NCBI GenBank assembly: GCA_035504175.1
Contig: DATJSJ010000286.1
Span: 1-10,195, forward strand
Direction of reading: 5' to 3'
DNA length: 10,195 bases
Origin: DATJSJ01 sp035504175
GTDB taxonomy: Bacteria; Pseudomonadota; Alphaproteobacteria; Acetobacterales; Acetobacteraceae
A program made the position numbers and the translations under genes. Of this stretch, positions 1 through 7,013 are shown in pieces (position 1 is the first letter of the stretch; every line of letters starts with the position of its first letter). A model generated the notes under the pieces. It saw only the letters and a list, made by a program, of their open reading frames with translations, had not been told where the DNA came from and ran no database searches.

Positions 1-83
1 AGAAGGCGACTGCCTTCTGGCGGGGGTCCAGGGGGCAGAGCCCTCTGGCGGGTCCAGGGCGGAGCCCTGGCCTTCCTCCCCCA
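1..83 (-). repeat. Palindromic 3' module after hpnD (three hairpins, cut by window edge)
   Basis: This non-coding stretch follows the hpnD stop. Read in hpnD's direction it has an AGGAAGG lead-in (about 71-77). A hairpin follows with arms at 54-60 and 64-70 (CCAGGGC / GCCCTGG, loop TCC). The second hairpin has arms at 28-36 and 40-48, with one non-Watson-Crick pair and loop TCT. The third has arms at 1-7 and 12-18 (AGAAGGC / GCCTTCT, loop AGTC). ACCC-type linkers separate the hairpins. The last hairpin is the same sequence as 8256-8273 in this window. No T-tract follows any stem, so it may be a GC-rich terminator, an mRNA 3'-end stabiliser or a REP-like element. The left end probably continues beyond base 1. 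Confidence 0.75.
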
Positions 84-956
84 TCACGCCCACGCGTAGC
101 GGGCGGCGATCCAGAGTTTCTGCCATTTCGGCAGGCGGACCCGGTCGGCGGTGGCATGCCATCCGCGCCGTTCCAGCCGCTTTAGGATGGCGGCGTAGGT
201 CGCTCCCATCAGCCGGGCCGGCCGCATCGCCCGCTGATCGCAGCCGCGCATGGCCGTGTCGGCGGCTGCGAAATAGGTGTGGGCCTGGGCCGCCATGCGC
301 GCGCAGACCGCGGCGAGGCCGGGCGAGGCCAGGGCGGCGGCGGGGTCGTGCGGCACCGCTGCAGCGTCCAGCCATTCGCGCGGCAGGTAGAGCCGCCCGC
401 GGGCCGCGTCCTCGTCGAGGTCGCGCAGGATGTTGGTGAGTTGCAGCGCCCGGCCGAGCGACCAGGCAACCCGGTCGGCGTCGGGCGAAGCGTCGCCGAA
501 GGCGCGGACGGAGAGTCGCCCGACGGCGGCGGCGACGCGGTCGCAGTAGAGGTCGAGCGTAGCGAGGTCCGGTGCGACGATCGGCATCTCCGCGTCCATC
601 TGCATGCCGTCGATGATGGCGAGGAAGTCGGGCTCACGCAGCGCGAAGCGGCGGATCGCCGGCAGCAGCACGCGGCCGACCGGCGTGTCCGGCGTGGGCG
701 GGTCGGAGCGGTAGAGCCGCGCGACGCGCTCGCGCCAAGCGGCGAGGCCGGCCAGCTTGTCGGGGAGTGGCGCTTCCTCGTCGGCGATGTCATCGACCAG
801 GCGGCAGAAGGCGTAGATCGCGTACATCGCGGTGCGCCGGTCGGGCGGCAGCACGCGCATGCCTCGGTAGAAGGAGGTGCCGGCGCGCCGGACCTCGGTC
901 TCCACCGCCGCGAGATCGGCGGCGGCTGCACCCAGCGGCAGCGCCCGCGGGCTCAC
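84..956 (-). CDS. hpnD: Presqualene diphosphate synthase HpnD
   Basis: HpnD condenses two farnesyl diphosphates into presqualene diphosphate, the first committed step of the HpnCDE route to squalene for hopanoids. The 290-residue protein is a trans-isoprenyl diphosphate synthase of the squalene/phytoene synthase class. The first Asp-rich motif is DDIAD at residues 55-59. The second is in LRDLDEDAARGR at about 177-188, with D179, D181 and D183, followed by the family's LYLP. The N-terminal block SFYRGMRVLP (28-37) is also typical. The chosen start is GTG at 956-954, whose GTGA overlaps the hpnC stop. The open frame extends further upstream, but that part runs inside hpnC and looks like no known protein. 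It is the last gene of the operon and is followed by the hairpin module at 1-83. HpnE, the next enzyme, is not directly downstream within the window. Confidence 0.95.
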   Translation of the reverse strand: MSPRALPLGAAAADLAAVETEVRRAGTSFYRGMRVLPPDRRTAMYAIYAFCRLVDDIADEEAPLPDKLAGLAAWRERVARLYRSDPPTPDTPVGRVLLPAIRRFALREPDFLAIIDGMQMDAEMPIVAPDLATLDLYCDRVAAAVGRLSVRAFGDASPDADRVAWSLGRALQLTNILRDLDEDAARGRLYLPREWLDAAAVPHDPAAALASPGLAAVCARMAAQAHTYFAAADTAMRGCDQRAMRPARLMGATYAAILKRLERRGWHATADRVRLPKWQKLWIAARYAWA

Positions 957-1798
957 GGCAGGAAACGCAGGCTGGCGGCCAGGCTCGCGGCGGCATCGCC
1001 CTTGGTGAGCCGCACCCGTCCGGCGACCGGATCGGCGCGGCCGAGCCGTCGCGCGAGCCGCGTCGAGAGCCCGACGATCACCGCCGTCTCGAGCCGCAGC
1101 CGCCGGTCGCGCGTGCGCCGCGGCAGGTCGCGCGCGGCGACGTTGAGTTTCGTGCATTCCGCGAGGAGCTGGCCGAACACGCGGCGCAGGCCCGGCGTCT
1201 CCGCCGGCCCGCGCAGCGCGTCCACGGAGGCGGCAGCCTGCGCCAGCCAGTCCTGCGGCAGGTAGCAGCGGTCGAGCGCTGCGAGATCGGCCTTGGCGTC
1301 CTGCAGGTGGTTGAGCACCTGCAGCGCGGTGCAAAGGGCATCCGAGGGCGCATGCGTCGCGGCGGTCTCGCCGTGCAGGTCCAGCACGTACCGCCCGACC
1401 GGCATCGCGGAGTAGCGGCAATACTCGTACAGCTCCGCCCAGCTCGCGTAGCGATGCTTGGTCGCGTCCTGGCGGAAGGCGCGCAGCAGATCGCAGGCAT
1501 GACGCGGCGTGACGCCCGTCGCCGCCAGGCTCTCCCGCAGGCGAATGCCGCTCGGCGAGCCGACGTCGCGACGCCCGACCAGCACGGCTTCCATCACGTC
1601 CAGCCGGGCGATCTTTTCGTCCGGCGCGAGCGTCGCGCTGTCGGCGATGTCGTCGGCATTGCGCGCGAAGGCATAGAAGGCGTGCACGTGTGGCCGCAGG
1701 TTGCGGCGGATCAGCAGCGAGCCGACGGGGAAGTTCTCGTCGCCGCGATCCTTGCCGGACCAGGCCTCGACGCCCGCGCCATCGAGGGCCGCGCTCAT
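953..1798 (-). CDS. hpnC: Hydroxysqualene synthase HpnC
   Basis: HpnC converts presqualene diphosphate to hydroxysqualene, which HpnE then reduces to squalene. The 281-residue protein has the squalene/phytoene synthase fold. The N-terminal ENFPVGSLLIRR block (21-32) distinguishes HpnC from HpnD. The first Asp-rich motif is ADDIAD at 48-53. The second is in NHLQDAKADLAALDRCYLP (163-181), with D167 and D171 in DxxxD spacing. This second motif lacks the KGR seen in some homologues but keeps the LDR and YLP elements. The start is ATG at 1798-1796, overlapping the hpnB stop as ATGA. The frame is open up to 1999, but those extra residues lie in hpnB and are low-complexity. The overlaps on both sides suggest translational coupling of hpnB, hpnC and hpnD. 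Confidence 0.94.
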   Translation of the reverse strand: MSAALDGAGVEAWSGKDRGDENFPVGSLLIRRNLRPHVHAFYAFARNADDIADSATLAPDEKIARLDVMEAVLVGRRDVGSPSGIRLRESLAATGVTPRHACDLLRAFRQDATKHRYASWAELYEYCRYSAMPVGRYVLDLHGETAATHAPSDALCTALQVLNHLQDAKADLAALDRCYLPQDWLAQAAASVDALRGPAETPGLRRVFGQLLAECTKLNVAARDLPRRTRDRRLRLETAVIVGLSTRLARRLGRADPVAGRVRLTKGDAAASLAASLRFLP

Positions 1799-2913
1799 AC
1801 CCCGGCCCGCTGGTAGACGCGCCCGCGCCAGGCGATGCCGCGGCCGCAATGGTGATCGAGCGCCGAGCCGATCGTCGCGGCCATGTAGAACAGCGCGATC
1901 AGCGGCAGGAACGGCGCCCAGAGCCGCGAGCAGCGGAAGCGCCGCAGCGTCGGCAAGTAGGAGCCGGCCGCCCCGGCCCAGGCCAGCAGCCCGGCCCATC
2001 GCGCGGCGCCATGCCCCGCGAGGGTCGCAACGGGCGGCACCAACCAGACCAGCGCCAGGCCCGCGATGGTCAGCGCCAGCAGCAGCGGCGAGCGGCGAAG
2101 CTGCACGTAGGCCGTGCGCGCGATCATCGCCCAGATATCGCCGGGCTGCGGGTATTCGCGCAGGCTGCGCGCGAGCACCCCGTGGCCGAGCCAGATGCGC
2201 CCGCCGCGCTTGACCGCGCTTGCCAGTGCGACGTCATCGATCAGCGCGTCGCGCACCGCGGCGATGCCGCCGATGCGATCGAGCGCGCGCCGACGGATCA
2301 GGATCGTCCCGCCCGCCGCGGCGGCGGTGGCGGAGAGCGGATCGTTCACCCGCGCGAAGGGATAGAGAAGCTGGAAGAAGAACACGAAGGCCGGGACCAG
2401 CGCCCGCTCGGCCAGGCTCTCGCAATGCAACGCCACCATCTCGGAGACCATGTCGAGATCCCGCGCCTCCGCCCACGCGGCAAGGGTCGCGACATGCGCC
2501 GGCTCGTGCACAATGTCGGCGTCCGTCAATAGCACGAGTTCCGCATCGCCCGCCGCCTCCAGCCCCTGGGCGATCGCCCAGAGCTTGCCGCTCCAGCCCG
2601 GCGGGCGCGGCCGGCCGTCCAGCACGACGAGGCGCGGGTCATCGAGCGTGCGGGCGATCGCGCCGGTGCCGTCGGTGCTGCCGTCATCCACGAGAATGAC
2701 CCGCAGCATCCCCGCATAGTCCTGCGCCAGCAGCGACGCGAGGCAGGCGCGGATCGTCGGCGCCTCGTCCCGCGCTGGCACCACCACTGCGACCGGCACG
2801 GCCGGACCGCCCCCGGTCATGCGGGGTAGCACCGGGCCGGACTGCCAGAACCGTTCATGGCCGAGCAGCAGATAGGCCCAGGCGGGCAGTGCGGCGCCGG
2901 CGAGAACGATCAC
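1795..2913 (-). CDS. hpnB: Hopene-associated glycosyltransferase HpnB
   Basis: This is a 372-residue family 2 glycosyltransferase with membrane segments, matching the hopanoid-associated HpnB type. An N-terminal hydrophobic stretch (about 1-17) precedes the GT-A domain. PARDE (46-50) and VDDGSTDGT (75-83) are the nucleotide-sugar binding region. DAD (131-133) is the metal-binding motif, and DD at 226-227 sits where the catalytic acidic residue is expected. C-terminal hydrophobic segments at about 277-298, 305-320 and 333-350 should anchor it in the inner membrane. The acceptor is unknown; a role in modifying hopanoid side chains is suggested by context only. The start is GTG at 2913-2911, overlapping the hpnA stop as GTGA. 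The gene lies between the epimerase-like hpnA and the squalene-forming hpnC. Confidence 0.9.
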   Translation of the reverse strand: MIVLAGAALPAWAYLLLGHERFWQSGPVLPRMTGGGPAVPVAVVVPARDEAPTIRACLASLLAQDYAGMLRVILVDDGSTDGTGAIARTLDDPRLVVLDGRPRPPGWSGKLWAIAQGLEAAGDAELVLLTDADIVHEPAHVATLAAWAEARDLDMVSEMVALHCESLAERALVPAFVFFFQLLYPFARVNDPLSATAAAAGGTILIRRRALDRIGGIAAVRDALIDDVALASAVKRGGRIWLGHGVLARSLREYPQPGDIWAMIARTAYVQLRRSPLLLALTIAGLALVWLVPPVATLAGHGAARWAGLLAWAGAAGSYLPTLRRFRCSRLWAPFLPLIALFYMAATIGSALDHHCGRGIAWRGRVYQRAGV

Positions 2914-3929
2914 GCCGCCGCCCGCCGGTTGGCGCGGAACCAGGCCACCGCGTCGGCGATCGCCTCGCGCGCCGGGCGCGGCCGGTAGCCAAGCTCCGCC
3001 ATCGCCTTGGCCGAGGAGAAAAACATCTTCTTGCGCGCCATCGCCAGCATCTCCCGCGTCACCAGCGGCTCGATCCCGGCGGTGCGGGCGAGGCCCTCGC
3101 AGGCCAGCGCCACCGGCCAGAGCAGGTGCCGGTTGAGCCGCAGCCGGGGCGGCGCACGGCCGGCCACGTCGGCCACGATGCGCAGCACCGCCGCCAACGG
3201 CAGATCCTCGCCGCCCAGGATGTAGCGCTCGCCGATCCGCCCCTGTTCCAGCGCCAGCACGTGCCCCTCCGCGACGTCATCGACGTGGACGATGTTGAGC
3301 CCGGTGTCGATATAGGCGGGCATGCGGCCGAGACTCGCGTCCAGGATCATTCTCCCGGTCGGTGTGGGCTTGATGTCGCGCGGTCCGACCGGGGCGGCGG
3401 GATTGACGATCACCGCCGGGACGCCGCGCTCGCGCACCAGCGTCAGCACAGCCTGCTCGGCCAGGTATTTCGAGCGCTTGTAGACGCCGACGATCTGCTC
3501 CACGTGGACGGGCGTGGTTTCATCCGCTTGCGTGCCATCACCGACCAGGCCGAGCGCCGCCACGCTGCTGCAATAGACGATGCGCTGCACACCGGCCGCC
3601 CGCGCCGCCAGCAGCAGCGCGCGCGTGCCTTCCACATTCGTCCGCAACATCGCATCGGGATCGGGTACCCAGAGTCGGTAATCCGCCGCTACATGCGCGA
3701 GCATTCGGCAGCCCGCGACGGCGCGGCCAAGTGACTCGGGGTCGGTGAGGTCACCGACCGCGAGCTCCGCATCCAGATCGGCGATGTTGCGACGATCGCT
3801 GTTTGGTCGGACCAGCAGTCGCAAGCGGTGGCCCCGGGCCGCCAGCGCGCGCGCAACGGCGGAGCCGACGAATCCCGTAGCGCCGGTGACGAGGATATGT
3901 GAGCCGGAGTCGGGGGCGGTGGATGACAA
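2910..3929 (-). CDS. hpnA: Hopanoid-associated sugar epimerase HpnA
   Basis: This is a 339-residue extended short-chain dehydrogenase/reductase, the NAD-dependent epimerase class. The Rossmann motif TGATGFVG is at 15-22. The catalytic set is S121/S122 in YCSSVAALG and Y150-x3-K154 in VYKRSKYLAE. NPAAPVGPRD (176-185), AYIDTGLNIVHVDDVAEGH (205-223) and ERYILGG (234-240) fit HpnA-type proteins. The exact reaction is not established; a sugar precursor for hopanoid head groups is plausible. The likely start is TTG at 3929-3927, just before the Rossmann strand. There is no usable in-frame ATG until residue 76, which is inside the fold. The open frame runs back to 4202, but it would enter the divergent gene and has no family-like sequence. 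The Shine-Dalgarno is weak (GGGA about 13-16 bases upstream). First gene of the hpnABCD operon. Confidence 0.9.
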   Translation of the reverse strand: MSSTAPDSGSHILVTGATGFVGSAVARALAARGHRLRLLVRPNSDRRNIADLDAELAVGDLTDPESLGRAVAGCRMLAHVAADYRLWVPDPDAMLRTNVEGTRALLLAARAAGVQRIVYCSSVAALGLVGDGTQADETTPVHVEQIVGVYKRSKYLAEQAVLTLVRERGVPAVIVNPAAPVGPRDIKPTPTGRMILDASLGRMPAYIDTGLNIVHVDDVAEGHVLALEQGRIGERYILGGEDLPLAAVLRIVADVAGRAPPRLRLNRHLLWPVALACEGLARTAGIEPLVTREMLAMARKKMFFSSAKAMAELGYRPRPAREAIADAVAWFRANRRAAA

Positions 3930-4082
3930 GCTTGTGCCAGATCCCAGATGAGCCTGGTGCGTATAGCCCCTGGCATCGGTTCTGGTGTAGAGGCGCGCCC
4001 GGCGGTTTGGCTGCGCGCGGCGAAGGCGCCGGGGCGGCGCGCAGTGTCTTGTCCGCGCCCCCGTGTGGAGAGCCGAGCCAGC
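3930..4082. promoter_or_regulatory. Divergent intergenic region, hpnA versus diiron-protein gene
   Basis: These 153 bases separate two divergent transcription units and must hold the promoters for both unless one is leaderless or read through. I cannot place a convincing -35/-10 pair. The only AT-richer spot is GTATAG around 3961-3966, which reads as CTATAC on the minus strand and could be a weak -10 for hpnA. An 8-bp inverted repeat (CTGCGCGC at 4011-4018, GCGCGCAG at 4037-4044) lies nearer the plus-strand gene. A GGAG at 4067-4070 is a distant Shine-Dalgarno candidate for the ATG at 4083. Confidence 0.45.
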
Positions 4083-5021
4083 ATGTACGACCCGTCTCCT
4101 GGGCCGGTCATCGACGCCGCCGAGACCGCGGCCGCCGATCACGCCTCCCGGTTCTGGCGCTTCGCCGAGGCGGGCCCGGTCCGCATGGGCGACGACCGGC
4201 ACCGCCGGATGCTCGCCCGCGTGCTGCTCGACACGTTCAATCCGTACAAGCCGGCGGTCATTCGCTGGCCGGAGCTGGCGCCGGACGCGCGGCAGCGGCT
4301 GGTGTCGCTGCCGATCTGGGACATCGCGGTGCAGACCGAGGGCCGCGCGCGGCTGCGCATCCGCAGCTTTTCCCGCCAGGTCCGCGATCCGCTGTTACGC
4401 GAGGCCTTCGAACTGATGGCCTTTGAGGAGGGTCGCCACAAGGAGGTGTTGTCGCATCTCGTCGCCGCGTACGGCATCGTGCTCGAGCCGGAACCCGAAT
4501 ACGTCGAGCCACGCGACGCGGAATGGGGCTTCATGGTCACCGGCTATTCCGAATGCATCGACAGCTTCTTCGCGTTCGGCCTGTTCGAGCTCGCCCGCCG
4601 CTCCGGCTTTTTCCCACCCGAGCTGGTCGAGACCTTCGAGCCGGTGATCCAGGAGGAAGGCCGGCACATCCTGTTCTTCATCAACTGGATCACCTGGTAC
4701 AAGCGCACGATGCCGCTGTGGCGGCGGCCGCTGTTCTTCTTCAAGACGCTGGCGGTCTGGAGCTTCCTGATCCGTGAGCGGATCGGTCTCGCGCGCGACG
4801 TCAGTGCCAGCGAGAATGCCGACAACAATTTCACCGTGACCGGTGCGGAAGCCGTCGGCGGTGCCGATATCGACACCGCCATGCTGATGGATACCTGCCT
4901 CGCCGAGAATGATCGGCGCCTCGCCGGCTATGACGAGCGGCTGCTGCGGCCGACCACCGTGCCGAGCCTGGTGCGGTTCGCCCGGCACTTCATCCGGCCG
5001 CGCCGTGCCCGCGCCACCTGA
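4083..5021 (+). CDS. Ferritin-like putative diiron protein
   Basis: This 312-residue protein has the full ligand pattern of a four-helix diiron carboxylate protein. E86 is in WDIAVQTEGR. E116-x2-H119 is in FEEGRHKEVL. E157 is in GYSECIDSFF. E192-x2-H195 is in IQEEGRHILFF. The order Glu, ExxH, Glu, ExxH is that of ferritin-like oxidases and hydroxylases. I do not recognise a named family or substrate. The stretch 196-232 is aromatic and hydrophobic (ILFFINWITWYK, LFFFKTLAVWSFLI), suggesting a lipid substrate or membrane contact. The start is ATG at 4083; the frame is open from 3948, but the extra residues are basic and low in complexity. The gene is divergent from hpnABCD and overlaps hpnL, so a role in hopanoid or squalene modification is a reasonable inference, not shown. 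Iron handling or tRNA/quinone hydroxylation are alternatives. Confidence 0.8.
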   Translation: MYDPSPGPVIDAAETAAADHASRFWRFAEAGPVRMGDDRHRRMLARVLLDTFNPYKPAVIRWPELAPDARQRLVSLPIWDIAVQTEGRARLRIRSFSRQVRDPLLREAFELMAFEEGRHKEVLSHLVAAYGIVLEPEPEYVEPRDAEWGFMVTGYSECIDSFFAFGLFELARRSGFFPPELVETFEPVIQEEGRHILFFINWITWYKRTMPLWRRPLFFFKTLAVWSFLIRERIGLARDVSASENADNNFTVTGAEAVGGADIDTAMLMDTCLAENDRRLAGYDERLLRPTTVPSLVRFARHFIRPRRARAT

Positions 5022-6009
5022 GCGACGCGGCACGTTGCGCAGCGCCACGATCCTGCTCGGCCTGGCCGGGCTGGCGCTCGGCACGGCGCTGGTCGCGTGG
5101 TTCGGTTTCGACCACGTCCTCGCCTCGCTGCAACGGGTCGGCTGGTCCGGCTTTGCCGCCTATACCGCGGCACAGGTGTTGCTTTTTGTCACGCTGGCTC
5201 TCGCCTGGCACACGCTGACTCCCAATCCCGGACGCCAGGCGATGCCGATCTTCGTCTGGGCGCGCATGGTGCGCGATTCCGTGAGCCAGCTTCTGCCGTT
5301 TTCTCCGATTGCCGGCTTCATGGTCGGCGCGCGCGTGGTTGCGTTACACGGCATCGCCTGGCCGGCCGCCGCGGCGGGCACCATCGTCGACATGACGGCG
5401 GAGTTTCTCGCCGAGCTCGCCTTTGTCGTGCTCGGGCTGCTCATCCTGCTGGCGCACGCGCCGAATTCCGATCTCGTACTGCCGATCGGGATCGGCCTTG
5501 CGCTGGCGGGAATTGCCGCGGCGTGCCTGATCTGGCTGCAGCGCGGCGCCGCCGGCCTGATCAGCCCGCTGATCCGGCGTCTGTCGCGGCGCTGGGCGCG
5601 CCAGGCCGCCTCGCGGCTGGACCAGGTGCAATCGCTGGTCTCCCGCGTCTATGACCACAAGCTGCAACTGGCGTTGGGGTGCACGTTGCATCTTCTGTGC
5701 TGGATCGGCACCGGCTTCGCCTCCTGGATCGCCTACCGGGCGCTCGGCGCGCCGATCCCGCTGCCGGTGGCTGTCGCGATCGAGGCCATGCTGCACGCCT
5801 CGATGACCGCGACCTTCTTCGTGCCGGGCCATGTCGGCGTGCAGGAAGCCGCCTATGCCGGGATCGGCGCCATTTTCGGCCTGCCGCCCGAGGTCTCGCT
5901 CAGCGTCTCGCTGCTGCGGCGGGCGCGCGACATCGTTCTCGGCGTGCCGATCCTGCTGGCCTGGCAGGCGCTGGAGGTCCGCCGGCTGCGGCTTGCACGG
6001 GAAGGCTGA
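5005..6009 (+). CDS. hpnL: HpnL-type integral membrane protein (lysylphosphatidylglycerol synthase TM-like)
   Basis: This is a 334-residue polytopic inner-membrane protein. Hydrophobic segments lie near 13-33, 48-69, 132-150, 158-178, 220-243, 250-272 and 304-322. It belongs to the family with the transmembrane domain of lysylphosphatidylglycerol synthases (UPF0104-like). The block FFVPGHVGVQEAAYAGIGAIFGL (271-293) matches that family's PG-x-GVxE signature and resembles HpnL of hopanoid clusters. The function is unknown; lipid translocation or presentation is a common guess. The start is uncertain. GTG at 5005 overlaps the preceding gene by 17 bases, while TTG at 5035 would give 324 residues and no overlap. 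Neither has a good Shine-Dalgarno, so coupling to the upstream gene is likely. A strong hairpin follows the stop. Confidence 0.85.
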   Translation: MPAPPERRGTLRSATILLGLAGLALGTALVAWFGFDHVLASLQRVGWSGFAAYTAAQVLLFVTLALAWHTLTPNPGRQAMPIFVWARMVRDSVSQLLPFSPIAGFMVGARVVALHGIAWPAAAAGTIVDMTAEFLAELAFVVLGLLILLAHAPNSDLVLPIGIGLALAGIAAACLIWLQRGAAGLISPLIRRLSRRWARQAASRLDQVQSLVSRVYDHKLQLALGCTLHLLCWIGTGFASWIAYRALGAPIPLPVAVAIEAMLHASMTATFFVPGHVGVQEAAYAGIGAIFGLPPEVSLSVSLLRRARDIVLGVPILLAWQALEVRRLRLAREG

Positions 6010-6010
6010 A

Positions 6011-6036
6011 GCCCTCGCACCCGCCGGTGCGCGGGC
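6011..6036 (+). terminator. GC-rich hairpin after hpnL
   Basis: GCCC (6011-6014) and CGCAC (6016-6020) pair with GTGCG (6027-6031) and GGGC (6033-6036), with one T/C mismatch and a CCGCCG loop. It begins two bases after the hpnL stop. No U-tract follows, so it could be a weak or Rho-assisted terminator or a 3'-end stabiliser. Confidence 0.4.
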
Positions 6037-6201
6037 CTGACCGCCCGCCCGACATGGCCGGCAGCGGCGCAGCGCCAGGGGAAGCCCCCGGATTCGCGAA
6101 GCTTAAGATATTGCGGCGAGTCTCGCCCGCAAGCGCCTGCGCCGCCTCCGCTTTGCGCCTGCGCTGTTGACGGCCCCGGCGGGCGCGGATACCCCGGAGC
6201 G
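6037..6201 (+). promoter_or_regulatory. Upstream region of minCDE
   Basis: This is the only gene-free stretch before minC, so the min promoter is probably here. It includes an AT-rich island (GCTTAAGATATTG, 6101-6113) followed by an imperfect hairpin at 6111-6132 (TTGCGG pairing with CCGCAA, inner CGA with TCG, one bulged C). TTGACG at 6167-6172 is a good -35 match but has no good -10; GATACC at 6188-6193 would be only 15 bases away. Two GANTC sites lie at 6091-6095 and 6118-6122. No element is certain. Confidence 0.4.
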
Positions 6202-6966
6202 GTGACAAATGCCACCCGAGCCAGGCCCTTCATTCGTGTCCGAGGACGCTCCTTCATCGCCCTGGCGCTGATCCCGGAGCCACCGGTGGCGGACTGGCTG
6301 GGCGAACTCGACGCGCAGTTGCAGCGCTCGCCCGACTTCTTCGCCAGCCGGCCGATCGTGGTCGATCTTTCGGCTTCGGGCCTGCGCGGCCCCGGCATCC
6401 GTGCCCTGTTCCAGGCGCTGTATGAGCGCGGGATCCGCGTCGTCGGCATGGAGGGGGTCGAGATGACCGCGCTCGGCACCGGCCTCGCCGACCTGCCACC
6501 GATCCTCGGCGGCGGGCGCCCGGCCGGCGGGGTCGAGCTGCCCGGCGCCGGCGGCCAGGCCGCCCCTGCGGAGGCACCGGAGCCGGCGCAAGCTGCGCCT
6601 CCGGAGCCACAGCCCGCCCCGGTTCCGGCGGGCGAAGCCAATTCGCTGCTGCTCGACCAGTCGGTGCGTTCCGGCCAGTCGGTGCACTTCCCGCGCGGCG
6701 ACGTGACGGTGCTGGGCGCCGTCGCCTCCGGCGCGGAAATCGTCGCCGGCGGGTCGATCCACGTCTACGGCGCGCTGCGCGGCCGCGCCATCGCCGGGCT
6801 CACCGGCGATGCGCGGGCACGGATCTTCTGCCAGCGCCTGGATGCGGAGTTGCTGGCGATCGACGGCGCCTACACGACGGCGGACGACATGGATCCCGCC
6901 CTGCGCGGCCGGCCGGTGCAGGCCTGGCGCCAGGGCGAGGCGATCGCCATGGCCGCCCTGGACTGA
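6202..6966 (+). CDS. minC: Septum site-determining protein MinC
   Basis: MinC is the FtsZ antagonist that MinD recruits to the membrane to block division away from midcell. The 254-residue protein has the usual two domains. The N-terminal FtsZ-inhibiting domain spans about 9-105, with IRVRGRSFIALAL (11-23) and DFFASRPIVVDLS (45-57). A Pro/Ala/Glu-rich linker covers about 106-144. The C-terminal beta-helical domain spans about 148-250, with RSGQSVHFPRGDVTVLG (156-172) containing the RSGQ element that contacts MinD, and GGSIHVYGALRGRAIAG (183-199). The start is GTG at 6202; it directly precedes the conserved domain and no in-frame ATG is near. GGAG at 6196-6199 is too close to be a standard Shine-Dalgarno for it, so the start or a leaderless mRNA is open. 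It is 47 bases before minD. Confidence 0.93.
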   Translation: MTNATRARPFIRVRGRSFIALALIPEPPVADWLGELDAQLQRSPDFFASRPIVVDLSASGLRGPGIRALFQALYERGIRVVGMEGVEMTALGTGLADLPPILGGGRPAGGVELPGAGGQAAPAEAPEPAQAAPPEPQPAPVPAGEANSLLLDQSVRSGQSVHFPRGDVTVLGAVASGAEIVAGGSIHVYGALRGRAIAGLTGDARARIFCQRLDAELLAIDGAYTTADDMDPALRGRPVQAWRQGEAIAMAALD

Positions 6967-7003
6967 CGCCCGCCAACGGCGGCGCGCAAAGCAAGACGGG
7001 AGT

Positions 7004-7008
7004 GGAGG
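7004..7008 (+). promoter_or_regulatory. Strong Shine-Dalgarno for minD
   Basis: GGAGG followed by GG lies five bases before the ATG at 7014. It favours that ATG over an in-frame upstream GTG at 7002, which would add only MEGD. It is the clearest ribosome-binding site of the min operon. Confidence 0.8.
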
Positions 7009-7013
7009 GGGAT

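Noticed and set aside
1240..1312. Divergent second Asp-rich motif in HpnC as a possible sign of inactivity
   Set aside because: D167 and D171 keep DxxxD spacing, and the NHLQD and LDR-YLP elements look like those of alphaproteobacterial HpnC, so it is probably functional.
279..2699. Several long plus-strand frames opposite hpnD, hpnC and hpnB
   Set aside because: These are low-complexity Arg/Pro/Ala-rich translations lying antisense to clear enzyme genes, as expected for coding shadows.
3948..4082. N-terminal extension of the diiron protein by 45 residues
   Set aside because: The extra residues are basic and low-complexity and occupy the divergent promoter region. ATG at 4083 is a better start.
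3930..4202. N-terminal extension of hpnA by 91 residues
   Set aside because: It would run into the divergent gene, has no family-like sequence, and precedes a normal Rossmann start. TTG at 3929 gives the usual length.
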